Of a stretch of DNA of 64,000 nucleotides, positions 40,502 through 50,141 are shown piece by piece. The stretch is taken from assembly GCF_963677715.1 (NCBI RefSeq), contig NZ_OY782495.1, positions 1,540,001 through 1,604,000 on the forward strand. Direction: 5' to 3'. Origin of the DNA: an uncultured Bacteroides sp. Its GTDB lineage: Bacteria; Bacteroidota; Bacteroidia; Bacteroidales; Bacteroidaceae. The position numbers and the translations under genes are program-made. Each line of letters opens with the position of its first letter. Positions within the stretch are counted from its first letter, which is position 1. A model generated the notes under the pieces. The model was given only the letters and a program-made list of their open reading frames with translations, did no database searches and was not told the DNA's origin.

Positions 40502-40532
40502 GTGTCCATTTTACTCCCTATAGTGTCCACTT
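40502..40532 (+). promoter_or_regulatory. LytTR-type direct repeat operator of the efflux operon
   Basis: GTGTCCATTT (40502-40511) and GTGTCCACTT (40523-40532): 10-mers with one mismatch, exactly 21 bp apart start to start. It is centred about 65 nt upstream of the expected transcription start, the position of an activator. Confidence 0.72.
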
Positions 40533-40569
40533 CCACTTTTATTATGTTGTAGCCTCCTATACAAACCTG

Positions 40570-40577
40570 TAATTTTG
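40570..40577 (+). promoter_or_regulatory. Probable -7 element of the efflux operon
   Basis: TAATTTTG fits TAnnTTTG, 94 nt before the TolC-type start. The -33 region has only GTTG (40546-40549), a poor match, as expected for a promoter that needs the LytTR activator. Confidence 0.5.
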
Positions 40578-40670
40578 ACGCCGAAACAGGAACTTTTATA
40601 CCGAAGATTGGGATGCGATGCCCGTGTATCGGATAAAAATCATTTGTATACTAATTAATTCAGCAGAATA

Positions 40671-42029
40671 ATGAGAGTAAAATGCATTATTTCAATCCTT
40701 ATTTTCTTATCCTTCTTTCTAAAAATTAATTCCCAGGAATCTTATTCACTTGCCAAATGCATTGAATACAGCCTGCAGCACCACGCCTCGGTAAATATCT
40801 ATCAAAACAATATTAAAATTGCAAAAGAACAAAAGAGGGAGGCAATAAGTTATTACCTCCCTCAAATTAGTCTGAATGGTACTCTCACCGATAACCTGAA
40901 ACTACAAACGACAATCATCCCCGCCGGCATGATAGGAGATAAAGAGGTTGCCATGCAATTCGGGAAGCAATACACCACTAACATCTATCATGATATTAGC
41001 CAGACGGTATATAATCAGTCTGAAATTTATAACATTAAAGCCGGAAAAGTGAATATCGAAATGTCCCAACTGAAATATAAGCAAAACAATGAATCGCTTA
41101 TATGCAATACGGCTCAGGCATACTTTCAGGTTCTGGCATATAAAGAATATGAATCCAAGCTGCACGACATTATTAAATCGTATACTCAATTATCTCAAAT
41201 ACTGGAACTTAAAGTTCAAAAAGGAGTCGCACTGGAAACTGATCTGGAAAGAATAAAAGTAAGTCTGAAATCGGCAGAATATCAGCTAAGCGAAGTTGAA
41301 ACTCAGTTGAGAAATGCCATCGATAGCCTAAAATATATAATGGGACTAAACCTTGACGCCGAATTATGTATCAGTGATTCGGTGAACTATGAGATTTATG
41401 TATCACCTCCCGAAGTTATGGCTCTGGAAGTAAACAGCCTAATCGAATATCAAATCAATAAAACAAACCTCAAACTTATCGATTACAGCTACAAAGCTCA
41501 GAAAGCCGAAAGATTACCTTCCGTTAATCTGTTTGCAAGGATTGGCAGGCAAGTTTACTCCGACGATTTTTCCAAATCCTTTAGTTCATGGAATGATTAT
41601 TCTTATGTAGGCATTTCCATTAGTAAAACTCTATTTGACGGTTTCAGGCGATCAAGTAAAACTAAAGAGAACAAGCTGACATTGCAAAATGCCGATCTAA
41701 ATCTGCATCTGGCCGAAACAAATTATCAATTATCTTTTCAGAATTCGGAGAAAAGCCTGCTCACCGCATACAACAACCTAAACGGTAATAAAGACAATCT
41801 AAATCTTGCCAAGAAAATACTAGATACGTCAAGTCTTAATTACCAAAAAGGTAGCGCACCGTTAAGCGTATTTCTGAATGATGACAATACTTATAAAAAT
41901 GCCCAATTACAATATATCAACAGCCTTTTCTCGTATATGTCCGAGAGGCTCGATTACGAAAAAAGCAGAGGTACAATATTCAATTTTTATAATGAATTAA
42001 AAGATAATCAAAATTATAGAATAAAATGA
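40671..42029 (+). CDS. TolC family outer-membrane efflux channel
   Basis: Outer-membrane exit duct of a tripartite pump. Signal peptide of about 21 residues ending KINSQ, then 430 residues in two OEP repeats: long amphipathic helices and the barrel strands. YSLAKCIEYSLQHH at the N-terminus and SVNLFARIG and ISISKTLFDG in the second half are typical. 452 residues. Its stop overlaps the adaptor start by 4 bp, and a LytTR operator lies upstream. Confidence 0.94.
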   Translation: MRVKCIISILIFLSFFLKINSQESYSLAKCIEYSLQHHASVNIYQNNIKIAKEQKREAISYYLPQISLNGTLTDNLKLQTTIIPAGMIGDKEVAMQFGKQYTTNIYHDISQTVYNQSEIYNIKAGKVNIEMSQLKYKQNNESLICNTAQAYFQVLAYKEYESKLHDIIKSYTQLSQILELKVQKGVALETDLERIKVSLKSAEYQLSEVETQLRNAIDSLKYIMGLNLDAELCISDSVNYEIYVSPPEVMALEVNSLIEYQINKTNLKLIDYSYKAQKAERLPSVNLFARIGRQVYSDDFSKSFSSWNDYSYVGISISKTLFDGFRRSSKTKENKLTLQNADLNLHLAETNYQLSFQNSEKSLLTAYNNLNGNKDNLNLAKKILDTSSLNYQKGSAPLSVFLNDDNTYKNAQLQYINSLFSYMSERLDYEKSRGTIFNFYNELKDNQNYRIK

Positions 42030-43087
42030 AACGAACTAATATTATTCTGATAGGAGTTGTTAGCCTTATAATCATAGCAATAGTTACCACGTTGGTTATC
42101 AATAAAAATAAAATAGACGCATCTAACCAAGTTGTCGACAGATCTCACATAGCCGTTACAGTAACCACTTTAAAAATAACCCCGGGCCGATTCTTCATGC
42201 AAAAGAGCCTGCCGGCAAAACTAAATCCGGAAGAAAAAGCAACAGCCAGCACTCAGGTTGCCGGAATGCTCAGTACAATGAATATAGATCTCGGCAGCAA
42301 AGTATCCAGAGGAGAAGTAATAGGCAGCATCGATACCAAATTAGCACGTCTCAATTTACAGTCGGCCACTTTAACCCAACAAAAGCTAAAGGATGACTAT
42401 GAACGCACCAAAGCCCTGTACAAAGGGAATGCAACCAGCGAAACAGAACTTATAAACGCCAAATACAACTACGAGAATACCGGCGTGCAAACCAAACAAA
42501 TAAAACAACAAATAGAAAACGCAAAAATTATTGCCCCCATAAGTGGCATTGTGATAGCCAATGAAATGAAAGCGGGCGAATTTGCGAATCCCGGTTCTTC
42601 CATTGCCGAAATAGTAAATATTTCAAAGCTCAAAGCAACAGTATATCTTGATGAAACAGAAGTTTACTATATTCATCTAAAACAGAAAGCTGAAATCTCT
42701 CTCCCTTCATTTCCGGATAAAAAGATTTCAGGAAATGTCATTTACATCAGTCCCAGTGGAGATGAAAACCACAACTATCAGGTGGATGTCTTAATAGATA
42801 ATACTACTGAATGGTTAAAAGCAGGCACTGATGTATCCGTTTCACTTACTCTCAATCAAAAAGAAAATATAATCATGATACCTCAAAGAGCCATCGTATC
42901 TGACAAAGAAGAAGATTACGTATACCTCATCGATCACGGCATTGCGCATGTAAGAAAAGTTAAAACCGGAATGATATTAGGAGAAAATATTGAGATAGTA
43001 AACGGCTTATCAGCCGGCAATGAAATCGTACTTTCCGGACAAATCAATCTTCGCGAAGGAAGTGCCACAAAAGTTATCAATCAATAA
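42026..43087 (+). CDS. RND efflux periplasmic adaptor subunit (membrane fusion protein)
   Basis: Connects the RND pump with the TolC channel. N-terminal membrane anchor (about 7-25) and no lipobox. Biotinyl-lipoyl halves around TQVAGMLSTMNIDLGSKVSRG and AKIIAPISGIVIANEMKAGE, a short alpha-hairpin between them (about 110-165), and beta-barrel and membrane-proximal domains. 353 residues. It is 13 nt before the RND gene. Confidence 0.95.
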   Translation: MKRTNIILIGVVSLIIIAIVTTLVINKNKIDASNQVVDRSHIAVTVTTLKITPGRFFMQKSLPAKLNPEEKATASTQVAGMLSTMNIDLGSKVSRGEVIGSIDTKLARLNLQSATLTQQKLKDDYERTKALYKGNATSETELINAKYNYENTGVQTKQIKQQIENAKIIAPISGIVIANEMKAGEFANPGSSIAEIVNISKLKATVYLDETEVYYIHLKQKAEISLPSFPDKKISGNVIYISPSGDENHNYQVDVLIDNTTEWLKAGTDVSVSLTLNQKENIIMIPQRAIVSDKEEDYVYLIDHGIAHVRKVKTGMILGENIEIVNGLSAGNEIVLSGQINLREGSATKVINQ

Positions 43088-43100
43088 TTAAACGCTGATT

Positions 43101-46100
43101 ATGACAATTACAGAGTTATCCATAAAACGCCCTCTTCTTATCACCGTAATATTCACCATTCTGATCCTATTCGGAATCATCGGATACAAGAGTTTAAATT
43201 ATGAATTACTTCCGAAATTTGAAGCAGGAGTCATTTCTATAACAACCACATATGCGGGAGCTTCTCCTCAAGATATTGAATCGAGCGTCACAAAACCGAT
43301 AGAAGATGCCGTATCAACCGTCGAGGGATTAGATATTATTACCTCTCGCTCCATGGAGAACGTATCATCAATCACCATACAATTAAAGTCCGGCGTAGAA
43401 GATATAGTAGCCCAACAAGATATTGAACGTAAGATTAATCAAATTAAATCCACACTGCCCGAAGATGTAGACGATCCGGTTGTCAATCGGTTTAGTACAG
43501 ACCAGTTTCCCGTTCTAAATTTATCTGTTTCAGCATCATTATCCGATGCCGATCTTTATCACCTGGTAGAGAATAATATTTTGCCCGAACTAACCAACGT
43601 GTCCGGAGTAGGCCAAGTATCTATAGTTGGCGGTACGCCAAGAGAAATAGGAATAAAAATAAATAACCAAAAATTAAATGCCTACAATCTTTCTATCAGC
43701 CAGATTTATCAATCAATAAACGCCTCTTCCATTGCCTACCCCGCCGGAAAAGTATCATCGCATCAACAAGAATTTTCCATTCGTTTAAATGCCGATCTTG
43801 CCACTGCCGAAATGATTCGCAATATTATTATCCGCGAGAATGCAAACGGTAGTCGCATACTTTTAAAAGATGTTGCCAAAATTACAGATGCCAACTCCAC
43901 ACCTATAACGATCAACCGCATAAACGGAAGAAACGGCATCGGACTCCAGATTTATAAAACGAACGACGCCAACACGGTAGAAGTCAGCAAAAGTGTAAAA
44001 ACAAAACTGGATGAGCTAACCAAAGAATATATTTCCCGATCGTTTGCCTACACCATTGCATCCGACCAATCAATCTACACACTATCATCGGCAGACGCAG
44101 TTGTTCACGATTTGGCACTAGCTGTCTTAATCGTAGGATTCGTGATGCTTTTCTTTTTGCACAGTTTACGGAGTTCCATGTTCATACTAGTGGCTATACC
44201 CGCAGCAATGATTCCCACATTCATCATGATGAGCCTTTTCGGCTTTTCTCTGAATCTGATGACGTTAATGGCTCTCTCACTCGTAGTAGGCATATTGGTA
44301 GATGACAGTATTGTAGTACTCGAAAACATTTTCCGCCATCTGGAAATGGGAAAAAGCAGAGTACAGGCCGCCATCGACGGAAGAACAGAGATAGGATTTA
44401 CAGCAATAGCCATCACCATGGTCGATTTGGTCGTATTCATACCTATGGCACTCACAAGCGGACTCATTGGAAATATCGTCCGGCAATTTTCTTTAGTCGT
44501 TATATTCTCTACCTTGTTGAGCCTCTTTGTATCCTTTACACTAACCCCGCTACTTGCCTCCCTATTCGGGAAACTCGATAAGCCTAACCCTAAAACATTA
44601 TGGGGAAGAATAAGCATAAAATTCGAACAGGCTCTCGATACATTGAAACTCTACTATGGACATCTTTTATTATGGGTGCTTTTCCACAAAAAGTATTTGT
44701 TTGCAGTGGTCGTCACCCTCATAATAGCCTCTATATCACTCGTTCCCAAAGGATTCATCGGAAAATCCTTTCTCGATACGGGAGATAGAGGAGAGTTAAG
44801 TCTGAAGCTGGAACTGGCAACCGACATGCCACTTTATCAAACCAATCAGGCCATTAGGCAGGCCGAATCAATCATCTTGAAACATAAAGAAATTGAAAAC
44901 ACATATACTCTTGTAGGCACCCAGACCGGCGGAGGCGGAGCAACCTCTAATAACAGTAACTGGGGACAAATTGACATTACGTTAGTTGATAAAACCAAAC
45001 GAAAAATCACCACTGACCAATTTGGAACGCTAATGCGCAATGAAATAGAAAATGCCATACCCGGCATAAAAGTAACAGTTCTTCCTATGGGTGTTACCGG
45101 AACAAGTAACTCTCCTATTCGAATTGTGGTAAAAGCCGCCGCTTTAGATAGCGTAAGAAAAGGAGCCGACCTGGTTAAAGAAATTGTAGAAAACACACCC
45201 GGTACAGATTATGTTGAATTCAGCACTCAGGCCGATCGCAAGCAGATACAAATTATCCCGAACAGAGATAAAATCAGTTCCATGGGATTTTCTATTGAGG
45301 AAGTGGCGCAAATGATCAATCTGGCATTCAAAGGCAATGATAAGATTAACATGAAAGAGAATGACGACGAATACGCAATTAATATCCGCCTTGATGATTC
45401 CGATAAACGAACCATCAAAGATGTGGGCAATGCAATGCTCACCGGCAAATCAGGAAAAGTGATCCGCTTAAAACAAATAGCCACTATAAAAGAGAGCCTC
45501 GCCCCATCGCTACTCGAAAGAACGAGCAGACTGCCCTCCATCACAATTAATTCCGCAGCAGTAGGCAGGCCTTCGGGCAGTATCATTGAAGACATAAAAG
45601 AAAAACTATCCGAAACCCAGTTACCTATTGGAGTTTCCATTGATTATTTAGGAGATGCAAAAAATCAAAGTGAGGCATTCGCCAGCCTGGGCTTTGCGCT
45701 TATTATTGCCATATCACTAATCTATCTAATTATGGTAGCACTATACGAAAGCCTCGTGTATCCATTCGTAGTGTTGTTCTCAATTCCGGTAGCCATCATA
45801 GGAGCCCTGCTGGCTCTCGCATTGACCATGAATAACATCACAATTTTTAGTTTATGCGGCCTTATCATGTTACTGGGGTTAGTGACAAAGAATGGTATAT
45901 TAATCGTTGATTTTGCTAATCACCTAAAAGCCAGAGGCATGCCTCTAACGGAAGTTTTACTCGAAGCAGGAAAAGAACGCCTGCGCCCCATTATCATGAC
46001 CACATTTGCCATGATATTGGGTATGCTTCCGCTTGCATTATCTCAAAGCCCCGGATCGGAATTCAAAAACGGAATGGCCTGGGTTATTATCGGCGGACTA

Positions 46101-46229
46101 ACAAGTTCTTTCCTGTTCACATTACTTCTCGTGCCCAGCGTATACATGGTAATTGAGAATATAAAAACAATACTCCCGAGGTTAATTCGCTTACAATTTA
46201 TCAACGCATATAGAACAAAGTCTAATTAA
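43101..46229 (+). CDS. RND family efflux pump, AcrB-like
   Basis: Proton-driven inner-membrane exporter, the engine of the three-part pump. 1042 residues in the usual duplicated layout: TM1, a large periplasmic loop, TM2-7, a second loop, TM8-12. The proton relay Asp pair in TM4 is in VVGILVDDSIVVLENI; the TM10 Lys lies in LGLVTKNGILIVDFAN. HAE1 group; substrate cannot be read. No local repressor: control probably comes from the upstream LytS/LytTR system. Confidence 0.96.
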   Translation: MTITELSIKRPLLITVIFTILILFGIIGYKSLNYELLPKFEAGVISITTTYAGASPQDIESSVTKPIEDAVSTVEGLDIITSRSMENVSSITIQLKSGVEDIVAQQDIERKINQIKSTLPEDVDDPVVNRFSTDQFPVLNLSVSASLSDADLYHLVENNILPELTNVSGVGQVSIVGGTPREIGIKINNQKLNAYNLSISQIYQSINASSIAYPAGKVSSHQQEFSIRLNADLATAEMIRNIIIRENANGSRILLKDVAKITDANSTPITINRINGRNGIGLQIYKTNDANTVEVSKSVKTKLDELTKEYISRSFAYTIASDQSIYTLSSADAVVHDLALAVLIVGFVMLFFLHSLRSSMFILVAIPAAMIPTFIMMSLFGFSLNLMTLMALSLVVGILVDDSIVVLENIFRHLEMGKSRVQAAIDGRTEIGFTAIAITMVDLVVFIPMALTSGLIGNIVRQFSLVVIFSTLLSLFVSFTLTPLLASLFGKLDKPNPKTLWGRISIKFEQALDTLKLYYGHLLLWVLFHKKYLFAVVVTLIIASISLVPKGFIGKSFLDTGDRGELSLKLELATDMPLYQTNQAIRQAESIILKHKEIENTYTLVGTQTGGGGATSNNSNWGQIDITLVDKTKRKITTDQFGTLMRNEIENAIPGIKVTVLPMGVTGTSNSPIRIVVKAAALDSVRKGADLVKEIVENTPGTDYVEFSTQADRKQIQIIPNRDKISSMGFSIEEVAQMINLAFKGNDKINMKENDDEYAINIRLDDSDKRTIKDVGNAMLTGKSGKVIRLKQIATIKESLAPSLLERTSRLPSITINSAAVGRPSGSIIEDIKEKLSETQLPIGVSIDYLGDAKNQSEAFASLGFALIIAISLIYLIMVALYESLVYPFVVLFSIPVAIIGALLALALTMNNITIFSLCGLIMLLGLVTKNGILIVDFANHLKARGMPLTEVLLEAGKERLRPIIMTTFAMILGMLPLALSQSPGSEFKNGMAWVIIGGLTSSFLFTLLLVPSVYMVIENIKTILPRLIRLQFINAYRTKSN

Positions 46230-46250
46230 TCATCCTTCAGCACAAACATT

Positions 46251-46469
46251 TCAACGAAATCTCGTCACGTCTATAGCCTGATACTTACATGCATTCATGC
46301 AATGCAGGCAACCTATGCAATTTTCAGGATGTTCCACCGCCACATGTTTGTGAAAAGGAAATTCCACTTTAGTCAAAACATCATAACGGCAGCGATCCAT
46401 GCATTTCCAACAAGCAACACATTTATCCGCATCAATTTGAATTGACACTTTCTTTTTGTTATTCATCAT
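46251..46469 (-). CDS. Small 2[4Fe-4S] ferredoxin
   Basis: 72 residues with two CxxCxxCxxxC motifs: Cys17/20/23/27 and Cys51/54/57/61. Each normally lends three cysteines to one cubane and one to the other, making a low-potential electron carrier. The insert between the motifs is 23 residues, longer than in clostridial ferredoxins. Last gene of an operon with an ECF sigma factor, 9 nt after the 65-residue protein, an unusual setting. Confidence 0.92.
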   Translation of the reverse strand: MMNNKKKVSIQIDADKCVACWKCMDRCRYDVLTKVEFPFHKHVAVEHPENCIGCLHCMNACKYQAIDVTRFR

Positions 46470-46478
46470 TTTTATTAC

Positions 46479-46676
46479 TTATTTATCCTCCTTATTCAGG
46501 GTATCGGGCGTAGAGAAATCCTCGAAAATCATTAATAAATTAAGAGCTTCCTCCAGCCTTCGGTTCTTGTCTAATTCTTCAGCAATGACTTTATTACTCG
46601 AATGCAACTTTTCAATCATGCTTTTAAGCAATACTCTTGCTTCTTCTATGCTTATCTGACTTTCCATAAGAATCAA
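46479..46676 (-). CDS. Small helical protein of unknown function
   Basis: 65 residues, mostly charged amphipathic helix (IEEARVLLKSMIEKLHSS and following), likely a coiled coil. No family recognised. Real gene status rests on position: its start overlaps the sigma factor stop by 4 bp and its stop is 9 nt before the ferredoxin. Translation may begin at the second Met (MESQISIEEA), three codons later. It could be a regulator of the sigma factor, which is speculation. Confidence 0.65.
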   Translation of the reverse strand: MILMESQISIEEARVLLKSMIEKLHSSNKVIAEELDKNRRLEEALNLLMIFEDFSTPDTLNKEDK

Positions 46677-47266
46677 TAATCCAAAACATCCATATACAAT
46701 GATTTTAGTCGCTCTCTCAGAAAAAGCACCGCATATCTTTTTCTTGAAATGAGTGTATTAACAGTGACACCCGTCTGCACAGATATTTCCTTAAAAGAAA
46801 GGCCTTGCAATTCGGTCATTTCAAATACATTCTTCTGCTCGGCAGGCAGCTCGGAAAGAGCTTTCTCCAATTCCTGCCATACCAAAGAACGCAAGTATTC
46901 ATCTTCCGGCGTTAAAGATTCCCCAAAAAGCAGACTATCCAGTTCATCAGTCATGTCCTCTTCCTCGCCATCATTATCCCAAAATTCAACAATAGATTCA
47001 TTTTTTTTCTTTCTGTTCCAATCTGTTATTTCGTTTCTTGTCACAGTGTATAACCAAGCCTCCATTTGTTCAATAGGCTTCGTTAAGCTATCGGACTTTG
47101 CTAAATGAAAAAACACCTCCTGCAAAATATCTTTTGCATCTTCTACTGAATCGACTCTTCTGCGAACAAAGTTTTTTAATCGTTCCTGATATTTTTCAAC
47201 AACGGTAGCAATATTTGAATTGTTAGATAGAACTGTTTGCACCTTTTTCTTCTTGATAGGAATCAT
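46673..47266 (-). CDS. ECF-type RNA polymerase sigma factor
   Basis: 197 residues. Region 2 with ERLKNFVRRRVDSVEDAKDI and EAWLYTVTRNEITDW, region 4 with LPAEQKNVFEMTELQGLSFKEI and a helix-turn-helix. The stretch between the two (about 95-120) is very acidic. It overlaps the preceding membrane-protein gene by 44 bp in another frame. No classical FecR-type anti-sigma gene is next to it, so control may come from the small membrane protein or the 65-residue protein. Confidence 0.93.
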   Translation of the reverse strand: MIPIKKKKVQTVLSNNSNIATVVEKYQERLKNFVRRRVDSVEDAKDILQEVFFHLAKSDSLTKPIEQMEAWLYTVTRNEITDWNRKKKNESIVEFWDNDGEEEDMTDELDSLLFGESLTPEDEYLRSLVWQELEKALSELPAEQKNVFEMTELQGLSFKEISVQTGVTVNTLISRKRYAVLFLRERLKSLYMDVLDY

Positions 47267-47573
47267 CCCAAAAATGTTTATGATGTCTAATTTTTTGAGA
47301 AAACTCTCTACGCTCTTCCGGCGTCATTTTTGCCCATTTGCTTCTCATCCCACGATGGTGATGAAAGAAAGACATGCCTCTACCCCATCCAAACAAAAGT
47401 CTGCTAAGGATAAGCAAGCCAAGCGCCTGCCAAAAACTGATAGTCTGAAGACCCAACAAATTCGGCAAAAGCCAATTCCACAACAGCATCGTAGCAACAG
47501 TAAAACCCGAAAGAGCAACAATGAACAAGCCCAGATGCATAAATTTCGTACGAACAATCATAATTGATAGCAT
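47223..47573 (-). CDS. Small two-helix membrane protein, possible sigma regulator
   Basis: Up to 116 residues: two hydrophobic segments (about 12-35 and 43-60), then a basic tail with FFHHHRGMRSKWAKMTPEER, a His-rich motif like that in some CpxP/CnrX-type metal or stress sensors. The start may be the fifth codon (MIVRTKFMHL). It is the first gene of the sigma operon, and its 3' end overlaps the sigma gene by 44 bp. Function unknown; the place is that of an anti-sigma factor. Confidence 0.7.
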   Translation of the reverse strand: MLSIMIVRTKFMHLGLFIVALSGFTVATMLLWNWLLPNLLGLQTISFWQALGLLILSRLLFGWGRGMSFFHHHRGMRSKWAKMTPEERREFSQKIRHHKHFWDDSYQEEKGANSSI

Positions 47574-47866
47574 TTAAATTATTAATATATTGACCCACTA
47601 CTTATGTAGACGAATCGCACACAAATATATTTTAGCACTTCCTTCTAAAATTACTCAATAATTATTTCCAGGACGTTTGTTTCATTCGTTTTTTGCATTA
47701 AAGCACCCTCATTTAGGGCGATTTAATGCATCGTATGCATTATTGCGACGGCTAGCATAAAATTAGTAATATTCCATTTTCCATATCAGTAGGTTTTAAT
47801 ATCCTTTTTTAGTGAGAAAGAATTTCCTATATTTACGCACTAATAGTTAACTTAATACATTTTTAT
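47574..47866. other. Divergent intergenic region with dyad
   Basis: 293 bp between the sigma operon and the hexosaminidase gene. Contains minus-strand TATATTTG at 47632-47639, a possible -7 element for the sigma operon, and the inverted repeat AATGCAT-CGT-ATGCATT at 47725-47741, a possible operator. TATATTTA near 47829 may serve the hexosaminidase gene. Confidence 0.5.
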
Positions 47867-49951
47867 ATGAACAAATATTGTACCCCCCTTTTACTGTTCG
47901 TTCTGATAGTATTTGCTTTTAATGTCCATGCTCACGGCGAAAACAAGGTTGTAAAAGAAGACTCTTTGCATCTTATTCCTGTTCCACAGGAAATTATTTT
48001 AGGAAAAGGATCTTTTCATATTACGGCCAATACCCAAGTCTATACCAATTTGAAAAGAGCTGAGAAAGCTCGAATTCTGGATTTCATAAAACAATCTCAA
48101 TTGCAGCTGGATAAGAAAGGCAAAAAATCTACTCCGGGCACATTGCAACTATTGCTGATAAAAGATAACTCGAAGAGTCCCGAGGCTTACAGTCTGCAAA
48201 TCAGTTCCTCTGGCATCAAGATAAAAGCAACAGCCGGAGTCGGCATTTTTTACGGCTTACAATCACTCTTACAGCTTATTAACCAATACGGGAAAGAAAA
48301 CATACCGGTATTAACGATTAATGATAGCCCATATCTCCAATATCGCGGACTAATGATTGATGTGTCCCGACATTTCTTTTCTAAGGAATTTATAGAAAAG
48401 CAGTTAGACATGATGGCTTATTATAAAATAAACCGCCTGCACTGGCATCTGGTAGATGGAGCCGGTTGGCGTATTGAAATAAAAAAATACCCTGAACTAA
48501 CCAGAAATGCGGCATGGCGCCCCTATGAGAATTTAGTTGAATGGTCCGATAAAAACAAATTATATTGTACAAAGGATACAGTAGGAGCTTATGGAGGATA
48601 TTATACGCAAAAGGATATTAAAGAAGTCGTTAAATATGCCTCGGAAAGATATATCACAATTATTCCCGAAATAGAAATGCCGGGACATAGTGAAGAAGTT
48701 TTAGCTGTATTTCCTCAATTATCTTGTAAAGGAAAGCCATATACCGGTGGCGATTTTTGTGTAGGTAACCCCGAAACCTTTGTTTTTTTGAAAAATGTAT
48801 TGACAGAAGTGATGAAACTCTTCCCTTCCGAGTATATTCATATAGGAGGAGACGAGGCTGGAAAAAAGAACTGGGTAGCTTGTGATAAATGTAGAAACCT
48901 GATGAAAAAAGAAGGGATGAAGAATGTAGATGAATTGCAAAGTTATATGATTCATCGCATTGAGAAGTTCCTGAATTCAAAGGGACGTAGACTTTTAGGA
49001 TGGGATGAAATAATGCAAGGCGGGTTGGCTCCTAATGCTACGGTAATGTCTTGGAGAGGTGAAGAGCATGGCGTGGAGGCTGTCAAAAACAAGCATGATG
49101 CAATTATGACTCCGATTAAATACTGTTACTTCAATTTTTATCAGGATGCACCATATTCACAGCCTCTCTCTTGGGCGGGCTATACGCCCATAGAAAAGGT
49201 TTACTCTTACAATCCTGTTCCGGATTCGTTGAGCCTTGAAGAGAAAAAGAATATATTGGGCATTCAGGCTAATATGTGGACAGAATATATTCCAACCGAG
49301 GAGAATGCAGAAATGATGATATGGCCAAGATTATTGGCAATTGCTGAAACCGGATGGTCGCTTCCCGAGAAGAAATCTTATAAGCGATTTCGGGAGAATG
49401 CACTAGAAGCTGTTGATTTCCTGAAATCGGAAGGGTATAAACCTTTCGAGTTGAAAAATGAAGTGGGTGAGCGTAAAGAATATTCCGATACGATACATAA
49501 TTTAGCTTTTGGCAAACATGTTGAGTATAAACAATTGTATAACCTTGAATATCCCGCCGGCAGGGAGACTGCATTGACGGATGGCCTTCAAGGAGGTTGG
49601 TCGCCGGACGATAACCGATGGCAGGGCTTTCTTGGTAATGACATGGATGTAGTTATAGATTTAGGATCTGATCAACTTGTCCACACTGTTTATGCCACTT
49701 TTATGCAAGATTCTTTTGGATGGTATTGGATGCCGAAAGAGGTAGAAATATATGCTTCGGCGGACAATAAAGATTACAAGCTATTGACGACAGTAAAAAA
49801 TGATATCCCCTTTACCCAGACAGGTTTCTTTCTTAAAAAAATGGGATGGGAAGGAGCTGCTCCGATGAGATATATACGTTATGTTGCAAAGCCTGATAAA
49901 GAGAATAAGAATACCGGATTCCTTTTTGTAGATGAAGTGACAGTAAAATAA
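47867..49951 (+). CDS. Beta-N-acetylhexosaminidase, glycoside hydrolase family 20
   Basis: Releases terminal GlcNAc/GalNAc from glycans by substrate-assisted catalysis, likely in the periplasm or on the surface. Signal peptide (about 1-22), GH20b domain (about 35-150), catalytic barrel (155-520) with the Asp-Glu pair in HIGGDE (Asp329, Glu330) and LHWHLVDGAGWRIEI, then a C-terminal beta domain (about 545-694) like a discoidin carbohydrate-binding module. 694 residues, complete. No SusC/SusD pair nearby, so it is not part of a visible polysaccharide-utilisation locus. Confidence 0.95.
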   Translation: MNKYCTPLLLFVLIVFAFNVHAHGENKVVKEDSLHLIPVPQEIILGKGSFHITANTQVYTNLKRAEKARILDFIKQSQLQLDKKGKKSTPGTLQLLLIKDNSKSPEAYSLQISSSGIKIKATAGVGIFYGLQSLLQLINQYGKENIPVLTINDSPYLQYRGLMIDVSRHFFSKEFIEKQLDMMAYYKINRLHWHLVDGAGWRIEIKKYPELTRNAAWRPYENLVEWSDKNKLYCTKDTVGAYGGYYTQKDIKEVVKYASERYITIIPEIEMPGHSEEVLAVFPQLSCKGKPYTGGDFCVGNPETFVFLKNVLTEVMKLFPSEYIHIGGDEAGKKNWVACDKCRNLMKKEGMKNVDELQSYMIHRIEKFLNSKGRRLLGWDEIMQGGLAPNATVMSWRGEEHGVEAVKNKHDAIMTPIKYCYFNFYQDAPYSQPLSWAGYTPIEKVYSYNPVPDSLSLEEKKNILGIQANMWTEYIPTEENAEMMIWPRLLAIAETGWSLPEKKSYKRFRENALEAVDFLKSEGYKPFELKNEVGERKEYSDTIHNLAFGKHVEYKQLYNLEYPAGRETALTDGLQGGWSPDDNRWQGFLGNDMDVVIDLGSDQLVHTVYATFMQDSFGWYWMPKEVEIYASADNKDYKLLTTVKNDIPFTQTGFFLKKMGWEGAAPMRYIRYVAKPDKENKNTGFLFVDEVTVK

Positions 49952-50014
49952 TGAGTATATGCACTAACAAAAACTCTTTCAACAGCAATGTAAGCATTCG
50001 GTTAACCCCGTGTT

Positions 50015-50065
50015 GCAAAATCCTTGAAGAATACAAAAGTCTACAGATATTCTTCAAGGATTTGC
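50015..50065. terminator. Hairpin inside the left end of the IS66 element
   Basis: Left arm 50015-50033 and right arm 50047-50065 pair almost perfectly (one bulged A), core TCCTTGAAGAATA. It lies between the left terminal repeat and the transposase stop. It would end the tnpC transcript and block read-through from the hexosaminidase gene. Confidence 0.6.
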
Positions 50066-50141
50066 CTTATTTTTCAATGATATTTTGAAAAACTCCTAAA
50101 ACATTCGGAGACTGTTAGGAGATCTTCGGAGACATCCTAAT

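Noticed and set aside
47220-47567. Plus-strand open frame opposite the sigma operon
   Set aside because: Shadow of the two overlapping minus-strand genes; Lys/Gln/Ser-rich without any signal.
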